Positions 57,443 to 64,000 of a DNA stretch of 64,000 nt are shown here, in pieces. Source of the DNA: Burkholderiaceae bacterium. Lineage in GTDB: Bacteria > Pseudomonadota > Gammaproteobacteria > Burkholderiales > Burkholderiaceae_C. The notes under the pieces were generated by a model. That model was given only the letters and a program-made list of their open reading frames with translations. It did no database searches and was not told where the DNA came from. The stretch lies in the NCBI GenBank assembly GCA_031253955.1, contig JAIRVJ010000122.1, positions 1 through 64,000 on the forward strand, written 5' to 3'. Position 1 is the first letter of the stretch; each line of letters begins with the position of its first letter. A program made the position numbers and the translations under genes.

Positions 57443-58435
57443 TTACTCATACCCGTAGCTGCGCAGGTGCGCTTCGTCGTCGGCCCAGCCGGAGCGCACT
57501 TTGACCCACAGATCCAGATGCACTTTGGCCTGCATGAGCTTTTCCAGTTCCTGCCGCGCTTCGGTGCCGATGCGTTTGAGGCGCTCGCCGCGCTCGCCGA
57601 TGACCATCGCCTTGTGCCCATCGCGCTCGACCACGATGGTGGCGGCAATGCGCACCATCCGGCCATGCGCCTTGCTTTTTTCCTCCTCGAACTGCTCCAC
57701 CGTCACGGTGCAGGCGTAGGGCAATTCGTCGCCCGTGAGGCGAAAGAGCTTCTCGCGCACGATCTCGCCGGCCAGAAAACGCTCGTTGCGGTCGGTCAAC
57801 TCGTCCTCGCCGTAGTGCCACGGCTGCTCGGGCAGATACGGCGTGCAGATTTCCAGCAGGCGGTTCACGTCCTTCGGGTTTTTGGCCGACATGGGCACGT
57901 ACTCGGCAAAAGGATGGCGCTCCTGCATCTGCCGCAGCCATGGGGCGATGTCGGCGCGGCGGCGCACGGCGTCGAGCTTGTTGGCCACCAGGATGACCGG
58001 CGCATCGTGCAGCAGCGCGAGCGCCTGGGCGTCGGCAGGCGTGAACGCGCCCGCCTCCACCACGAACAGCGCCAGATCGACGCCCTCGACAGCGCCGCGC
58101 ACGGTTTGGTTGAGCAGCTTGTTGAGAGCGGCCGCGTGCCGCGTTTGGAAACCCGGCGTATCGACGAACACGAACTGCGCCCCGCCACCCGCGCCATCGG
58201 GCAGCGTGCGGATGCCCGTGATGCGGTGGCGCGTGGTCTGCGCCTTGCGCGAGGTGATGCTGATCTTCTGGCCGACCAGCGCGTTGAGCAGCGTGGATTT
58301 GCCCACGTTGGGGCGGCCCACGATGGCGATCAGGCCGCAGCGCCGGTTTGGAGCAGCCTTCCCGTTTTTAGTGTCAAATTGGCCTTTAACGAAGGCCACG
58401 ACTTGGTCGTGCGCTATGTTTTCAGGAATATTCAT
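57443..58435 (-). CDS. era: GTPase Era
   Basis: [48 protein letters not shown] domain [24 protein letters not shown]. Confidence 0.97.
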   Translation of the reverse strand: MNIPENIAHDQVVAFVKGQFDTKNGKAAPNRRCGLIAIVGRPNVGKSTLLNALVGQKISITSRKAQTTRHRITGIRTLPDGAGGGAQFVFVDTPGFQTRHAAALNKLLNQTVRGAVEGVDLALFVVEAGAFTPADAQALALLHDAPVILVANKLDAVRRRADIAPWLRQMQERHPFAEYVPMSAKNPKDVNRLLEICTPYLPEQPWHYGEDELTDRNERFLAGEIVREKLFRLTGDELPYACTVTVEQFEEEKSKAHGRMVRIAATIVVERDGHKAMVIGERGERLKRIGTEARQELEKLMQAKVHLDLWVKVRSGWADDEAHLRSYGYE

Positions 58436-59130
58436 GTCTTGGATGATGGCTGTACCGCGCGCAGCATGGCCGCCGCCCCAGCCTGCTCCGCCGCGCGCCG
58501 CGAAGCGCCCTGCCCCAACTCGCGCAACCCCAGCGGCGCCACGGTGCAGGCCACCTCGAAAGTCTGGCGGTGCGCCGCGCCCAGCACCCGGACGACTTCG
58601 TACTGCGGCAGCGGCATTCCGCGCCCTTGCAGCCATTCTTGCAGGGCGGTCTTGGCGTCCCGGGCGGTTACGGCCATGTCCGGGTGAATGGGCTCGCGCT
58701 CGAACAGCCGGCGCACCAGCGCCTGGGCCGCCGGGTAGCCGCCGTCCAGATACACCGCGCCAATGACGGCTTCCAGCGCATCAGCCAGGATAGAGGGCTT
58801 ATCTTGCCCGCCGCCGCGCAACTCGCCTTCGCCGAGCAGCAGGCGCCCAGGCAGGCCGAGGTCGAGCGCGAGCCGGTGCAAGGTGGCCTGTCTAACCAGA
58901 TTGGCGCGCACGCGCGAAAGATCGCCTTCGGGCAGATCGCCCAGCGCCTCGTAGAGCATGTGGGCCACAGCCAAGCCCAGCACCGAATCGCCCAGGAATT
59001 CCAGCCGCTCGTTGTGATCGGCCGAGTAACTGCGGTGCGTGAGAGCGCGCGCCAGAAGCGCCGAATTGCCGAACCGGTACGCCAGCCGCGCTTGCAACTC
59101 TGGCAGCAGGGCAGGAGCGCGGCAGATCAA
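58432..59130 (-). CDS. rnc: Ribonuclease III
   Basis: [22 protein letters not shown]; dsRBD C-terminus. Confidence 0.97.
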   Translation of the reverse strand: MICRAPALLPELQARLAYRFGNSALLARALTHRSYSADHNERLEFLGDSVLGLAVAHMLYEALGDLPEGDLSRVRANLVRQATLHRLALDLGLPGRLLLGEGELRGGGQDKPSILADALEAVIGAVYLDGGYPAAQALVRRLFEREPIHPDMAVTARDAKTALQEWLQGRGMPLPQYEVVRVLGAAHRQTFEVACTVAPLGLRELGQGASRRAAEQAGAAAMLRAVQPSSKT

Positions 59131-59517
59131 CGGTAGCCCACGTCAGTCGTTCCCTTGTATTTGATCAACAGATAGACCGGCTCAATCAGGGGAATTTCCT
59201 TGTCGTAGGCAAAGCGGATCACCACCTTATCGCCCTTCTTGGTGATATCCAGATCCTTGCCCTGGATCGTGTCCGAGCCAATGTAGGCGGCGGCGGCGGC
59301 CAAATCGAAACTCCTGCGGATGGCTTGCGGTGTCTCCCCGCCGTCGGCGGCGGCTTTCTTGGCCGTCTTGATGACCTCCATGTACTCCGCCACCGTGGGA
59401 ACGACCCGCAGGCCGACAATGATCAAAAGCGCCAGGACGATGCCCAGAATCAACAGGCCGAAGAACGAAATGCCGCGTTGAGAAAACCTGCCGCGTGCGC
59501 GCTGCTTGTGTTTCATG
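59127..59517 (-). CDS. DUF4845 membrane protein
   Basis: QRGISFFGLLILGIVLALLIIVGLRVVPTVAEYMEVIKTAKKAA between lepB and rnc. Confidence 0.85.
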
Positions 59518-59532
59518 AAGTTTTCCGCCTTA

Positions 59533-60498
59533 TCAGTTGAAAGATCCAATGCGTTTCACATCGCTGAAATTCATCCACACGAAAAATGCCCGGCCCACGA
59601 TGTTCGCGTCGGGCACGAAACCCCAGTAGCGGGAATCCAGTGAATTATCGCGATTGTCGCCCATCATGAAATAACGCCCGGGCGGCACCTTGCAGACGAA
59701 GCCTTCGGCGCTGTAAGTACACTGGTCGCGGTACTGGAACTGGTCGGCGCCGGTCACCATGGCCGGGTGGCTGTCGTTGACCAGTACCCGGTGGCGCACC
59801 GGGCCGAGCTGTTCGTCGAGCTGTTTGGAATACCCCATCGTGCTGGCATTGAAGAAGTCGGACGCCTGAACCTGTGGCATCGGCTGGCCGTTGATGGTCA
59901 GTTGCTTGTTCAGGTAGCGCACCTCGTCGCCCGGCAGGCCCACCACGCGCTTGATGTAGTTCTCGCTCGGCTTGGGCGGAAAGCGGAACACCACCACGTC
60001 GCCGCGCTGCAAGGAATTACCTCCGGTGATGCGCGTGCCCAGCACCGGCAGCTTCAGTCCATAGGTGAATTTGTTGACCAGAATCAAATCGCCTACCAGC
60101 AGCGTCGGCTCCATCGAACTGGAAGGAATTTTGAACGGCTCGAACACGAACGAACGCAGCGCAAAAACGATCAGGATGACGGGAAATAGCCCCGCCGTCC
60201 AATCCAGCCACCAAGGCTGCGCCAGGAGCTTTTCGCGCGCCGCGGTCACGTCGCCATCGACCTGGGTGATGCCCTTGGCGGCCAATTCGGCGCGGCGCTG
60301 CGCGTCTTGCGTTTGCAGCATCTGGGCGGCGGCGCGGCGGCACGGCAGGAAAAACAGGCGCTCGGCCAGCCAGTACAGGCCCGTCACCACCGTCGCGGCC
60401 AGCAGCAGCAGCTCGAAGTTGCCGTCAACGAAGTCCATATACCAGGCCGTGCCGTAACCGGCAAAGCACGCCAAAATGAGCGAGGTCAACAGCGGCAT
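59533..60498 (-). CDS. lepB: Signal peptidase I
   Basis: FEPFKIPSSSMEPTLLVGDLILVNKFTYGLKLP; YIKRVVGLPGDEV; FMMGDNRDNSLDSRYWGFV. Confidence 0.97.
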   Translation of the reverse strand: MPLLTSLILACFAGYGTAWYMDFVDGNFELLLLAATVVTGLYWLAERLFFLPCRRAAAQMLQTQDAQRRAELAAKGITQVDGDVTAAREKLLAQPWWLDWTAGLFPVILIVFALRSFVFEPFKIPSSSMEPTLLVGDLILVNKFTYGLKLPVLGTRITGGNSLQRGDVVVFRFPPKPSENYIKRVVGLPGDEVRYLNKQLTINGQPMPQVQASDFFNASTMGYSKQLDEQLGPVRHRVLVNDSHPAMVTGADQFQYRDQCTYSAEGFVCKVPPGRYFMMGDNRDNSLDSRYWGFVPDANIVGRAFFVWMNFSDVKRIGSFN

Positions 60499-62306
60499 CA
60501 CTCGTCCACCTGAAGAATGGCCAAAAACGCTTCCTGCGGCACTTCGACCGAACCGATCTGCTTCATTCTCTTCTTGCCTGCTTTCTGCTTTTCCAGTAAT
60601 TTGCGCGTGCGGGTAATGTCGCCGCCGTAGCATTTTGCCAGCACATTCTTGCGCAGCGCCTTGATGTTCTCGCGCGCGATCACGTGCGCGCCGATGGCCG
60701 CCTGGATCGCCACGTCAAATTGCTGCCGGCTGATGATCTCGCGCATCTTGGCGGCCACCGCGCGCCCGCGGAATTGCGCCTGGCTGCGATGCACGATGAT
60801 CGACAGCGCATCCACCTTCTCGCCGTTGAGCAGCATGTCCACCTTGACCACGTCGGAGGCGCGGTACTCCTTGAACTCGTAGTCCATGCTCGCGTAACCG
60901 CGGCTGACGCTCTTGAGCTTGTCGAAAAAGTCCAGCACGATCTCGCCCAGCGGAATCTCGTAGGTCAGCATCACCTGCCGGCCATGGTAGGCCATGTTGA
61001 TCTGCGCGCCGCGTTTCTGGCTGCACAGCGTCATCACCTGGCCCACGTACTCCTGCGGCAGGTACAGGTGAACGGTGACGATCGGCTCGCGAATCTCGTT
61101 GATGCGGCCCTGATCGGGCATTTTGGAGGGGTTTTCCACCAGGATGACCTCGCCGTCGGCCTTTTCCACCTGATACACCACGCTTGGCGCGGTGGTAATC
61201 AGGTCCTGGTCGAACTCGCGCTCCAGCCGTTCCTGCACGATCTCCATGTGCAGCAGGCCCAGAAAACCGCAGCGAAAGCCAAAGCCCAGCGCCTGGCTCA
61301 CCTCCGGCTCGAAACGCAGCGAGGCGTCGTTGAGTTGCAGTTTTTCCAGGCTGTCGCGCAGCGCGTCGTACTGGTTGGCCTCGGTCGGGTACAGCCCGGC
61401 AAACACCTGCGGCTGCACCTCCTTGAAACCCGGCAGGGCGCGCGCGGCCGGCCCAAGATTGTTGGGCAGCTTTTTTTCCAGCGTGACGGTATCGCCTACT
61501 CTGGCGGCTTTCAATTCCCGGATTCCGGCGACGATGTAGCCCACTTCGCCCGCTTCCAGCGCCTCGCGCGGCGCGTTGGCGGGCGTGAACACGCCCAGAC
61601 CGCCCGCCTCGTAAACCGCGCCGGTGGCCATCAGCCGGATGCGCTCGCCCTTTTGCAGCCGGCCATCGACCACCCGCACCAGCATCACCACGCCCACGTA
61701 GGTATCAAACCAGGAATCGATAATCATGGCGCGCAGCGGCGCGTCGGCCTGGCCGCGCGGCGCCGGCACTTTGGCGACGATCTGCTCGAGCACGTCGTCG
61801 ATCCCCAGACCGGTCTTGGCGGAAATGGCCAGGGCTTGGCTGGCGTCCAGGCCGATCACGTCCTCGATCTCCTCCTTGGCGCGCTGCGGGTCGGCCTGCG
61901 GCAAGTCCATCTTGTTGAGCACCGGCAGCACCTCGACGCCCAACTCCAGCGCCGTGTAGCAGTTGGCCACCGTCTGCGCCTCCACGCCCTGCGACGCATC
62001 GACCACCAGCAGCGCTCCCTCGCACGCCGACAGCGAGCGCGAAACCTCGTAGCTGAAGTCCACATGGCCCGGCGTGTCGATCAGATTGAGGTGGTAAACC
62101 TGCCCGTCGCGCCCCGTGTAGCGCAGCGCGGCGGTCTGCGCCTTGATGGTTATCCCCCGCTCCTTCTCGATGTCCATCGAGTCCAGCACCTGCGCCTGCA
62201 TCTCGCGTTCGGGCAAGCCGCCGCAACGCTGGATCAGCCGGTCAGCCAGCGTGGACTTGCCGTGATCGATGTGCGCAATGATTGAAAAATTTCTGATGTG
62301 TTTCAT
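60498..62306 (-). CDS. lepA: Elongation factor 4 (LepA)
   Basis: [35 protein letters not shown] overlap with lepB. Confidence 0.98.
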   Translation of the reverse strand: MKHIRNFSIIAHIDHGKSTLADRLIQRCGGLPEREMQAQVLDSMDIEKERGITIKAQTAALRYTGRDGQVYHLNLIDTPGHVDFSYEVSRSLSACEGALLVVDASQGVEAQTVANCYTALELGVEVLPVLNKMDLPQADPQRAKEEIEDVIGLDASQALAISAKTGLGIDDVLEQIVAKVPAPRGQADAPLRAMIIDSWFDTYVGVVMLVRVVDGRLQKGERIRLMATGAVYEAGGLGVFTPANAPREALEAGEVGYIVAGIRELKAARVGDTVTLEKKLPNNLGPAARALPGFKEVQPQVFAGLYPTEANQYDALRDSLEKLQLNDASLRFEPEVSQALGFGFRCGFLGLLHMEIVQERLEREFDQDLITTAPSVVYQVEKADGEVILVENPSKMPDQGRINEIREPIVTVHLYLPQEYVGQVMTLCSQKRGAQINMAYHGRQVMLTYEIPLGEIVLDFFDKLKSVSRGYASMDYEFKEYRASDVVKVDMLLNGEKVDALSIIVHRSQAQFRGRAVAAKMREIISRQQFDVAIQAAIGAHVIARENIKALRKNVLAKCYGGDITRTRKLLEKQKAGKKRMKQIGSVEVPQEAFLAILQVDE

Positions 62307-62349
62307 CAACGGAACGAGGCAACCTGTTGAATTACTTGCAGCCGCATAC

Positions 62350-62382
62350 GAAAAAAGGGCGCGCCCGTTGGCAGGCGCGCCC
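62350..62382 (-). terminator. Rho-independent terminator upstream of lepA
   Basis: Minus strand GGGCGCGCC-TGCCAACG-GGCGCGCCC-TTTTTT. Confidence 0.8.
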
Positions 62383-62580
62383 TCAACCAACCGTCCATGG
62401 CAACTGCGGAAGTTGGAACTCCATTGTAGGAGAAAAGAACGGGAAGCCCATCAAAATTTTGAGCGCGAGCCGCCGTTGCAACTTGGCAACGCATGGTTAT
62501 CAACAGGTTGTTTTTGGGTTATCAACAAATGATCGCCGCGCCGGAGCGCCTTATGGGCGTTCCGGTATCGCCGCTGGCTG

Positions 62581-62623
62581 CATTTCCTCAATATGAAAAT
62601 TTATTTCTCATATTGAGGAAATG
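62581..62623. repeat. Perfect 16 bp inverted repeat
   Basis: CATTTCCTCAATATGA-aaatttatttc-TCATATTGAGGAAATG. Confidence 0.9.
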
Positions 62624-62749
62624 TGCTTTTCCATTATTACTGAAAAGCGATGTCGGAAGCCGGGATTGTAGCGAAAATGTATGAGCCATTCACAACGAAA
62701 TCCGCTAGACCGCACCGGCGGCACCCCTTCCAGGACGCCGCCGTGCCCA

Positions 62750-64000
62750 TCAACCAGCGCGGCGGATCAGCACGTACTGGGCAAGATCGCCACGGGAGAT
62801 GAGCAGCGCCACCGGCTTGTCCCGGTCGGCCTTGGCGAGCGCGCTTTCCAGTTGCGCCACGCTGCCCACTTCCATGTTTCCCACGGCCAGCACCACATCG
62901 CCCTCGCGCAGCCCGGCGCTGGCGGCGGCGTCAGAGGCGGCTTGCACGTACACCCCGCGTTCGAGCTTGAGTTCCTTTTTCTGGGCCTTGCTCAGTTCGC
63001 TCACCGTCAGGCCCAACGCCTGCGCCGCGGGCGTGGCCTTGGCGTGGTCGCTGCGCTCGGACGCAGGCCCAGCGCCTTGCGCCGATGCTTCCTGCTCCAT
63101 CTCGGTGACGACGATCGGCAGATCGCGCGAGCTGCCGCGCCGAAACACCGTGATGGTGCTGCGCGCGCCCGGTTTGGTGTTGCCGACCATGCGCGGCAGA
63201 TCCGAGACCTTTTCAACGGTCCGCCCATCGAATTTGGTGATGATGTCGCCCGGCTGTACGCCCGCCTTGTCGGCCGGGGAGCCTTTTTCCACCGAGCGCA
63301 CCAGCGCGCCCTGCGATTGGCCCAGGCCGATGGATTCGGCCACGTCCTGCCCCACCCGGCCGATCTGCACGCCGATGCGCCCGCGCGTGACCTTGCCGCT
63401 GGCACGCAACTGGTCGCTCACGCGCATCGCCTCGTCGATCGGGATGGCAAAGGAAATGCCCATAAAGCCGCCCGAGCGCGAATAAATCTGGCTGTTGATG
63501 CCCACCACCTCGCCGCGCATGTTGATGAGCGGCCCGCCGGAATTGCCGGGGTTGACCGCCACGTCGGTCTGAATGAGCGGCAGATAGTCGCCCGTGTCGC
63601 GCTGCTTGGCGCTGACGATGCCGGCGGTGACGGTGTTGTCCAGCCCGAAGGGCGAGCCGATCGCCACCACCCATTCGCCCACGCGCAAACGGCTGGCGTC
63701 GCCGATGCGCACGGCGGGCAGGCCGGCGCCATCGATCTTCACCAGCGCCACGTCGGTGCGCTTGTCGGCGCCGACGATTTTGGCCTTGAATTCGCGCTTG
63801 TCGGGCAGGGTGACCGTCACTTTGTCGGCGCCCTCGACCACGTGGGCGTTGGTCATCACGTAGCCGTCGGCGCTGAGGATGAAGCCGGAGCCGACGCCGC
63901 GCGGAACCTCATGCTCGCTGGGGGCCGGGCGCCCCTGGCGCGGCGCGGGGCGCGGCATGCCGGGCGGCGGCCCGCCGAAAAAGCGCCGGAAAAATTCCTC
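62750..64000 (-). CDS. mucD: DegP/MucD-type periplasmic serine protease (5' end outside window)
   Basis: VMTNAHVVEGADKVTVTL; TDVALVKIDG; NPGNSGGPLINMRGEVVGIN; PDZ domains. Confidence 0.95.
   Translation of the reverse strand, partial: EEFFRRFFGGPPPGMPRPAPRQGRPAPSEHEVPRGVGSGFILSADGYVMTNAHVVEGADKVTVTLPDKREFKAKIVGADKRTDVALVKIDGAGLPAVRIGDASRLRVGEWVVAIGSPFGLDNTVTAGIVSAKQRDTGDYLPLIQTDVAVNPGNSGGPLINMRGEVVGINSQIYSRSGGFMGISFAIPIDEAMRVSDQLRASGKVTRGRIGVQIGRVGQDVAESIGLGQSQGALVRSVEKGSPADKAGVQPGDIITKFDGRTVEKVSDLPRMVGNTKPGARSTITVFRRGSSRDLPIVVTEMEQEASAQGAGPASERSDHAKATPAAQALGLTVSELSKAQKKELKLERGVYVQAASDAAASAGLREGDVVLAVGNMEVGSVAQLESALAKADRDKPVALLISRGDLAQYVLIRRAG

Noticed and set aside
57467-58766. Long plus-strand ORFs over era/rnc
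   Set aside because: Antisense of era; His-rich low-complexity translation typical of shadow ORFs.
60684-62285. 533 aa plus-strand ORF
   Set aside because: Antisense shadow of lepA.

Overview
The window is a large conjugative element with an IncP/RP4-like gene plan, abutting a betaproteobacterial-type chromosomal core operon. Roughly 0-55 kb holds the element: a Rep/HTH remnant, two ParB-like genes and a ParA, an H-NS-like protein, TopB, SSB, a PLD nuclease, TrbB, an ArdC-like antirestriction protein, two tandem VirD4/TraG coupling proteins, TraF, a zeta-type P-loop protein, a complete trbC-D-E-J-L-F-G-I block, TraB/M/L and two TraK-like genes, a probable oriT region, and TraJ-like plus TraI-like relaxase genes. 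An IS110-family transposase lies at 55.5-56.6 kb. From 57.4 kb onward the genes are era, rnc, a DUF4845-like gene, lepB, lepA and a partial mucD/degP, all on the minus strand. The most unusual signals are: (1) a six-copy ~210-240 nt structured element with compensatory changes in several stems, always 12-56 nt upstream of a minus-strand start codon; (2) a ~30 bp motif, 8 copies, at the heads of the element's transcription units on both strands; (3) a shared basic C-terminal '-LER' type tail on otherwise unrelated proteins, a candidate T4SS cargo signal; (4) a degenerate second coupling protein; (5) a membrane M41 (FtsH-like) peptidase with no AAA domain; and (6) a 5 x 32 bp tandem array in the presumed oriT region. 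All calls come from reading the sequence and ORF translations; no database search was run.
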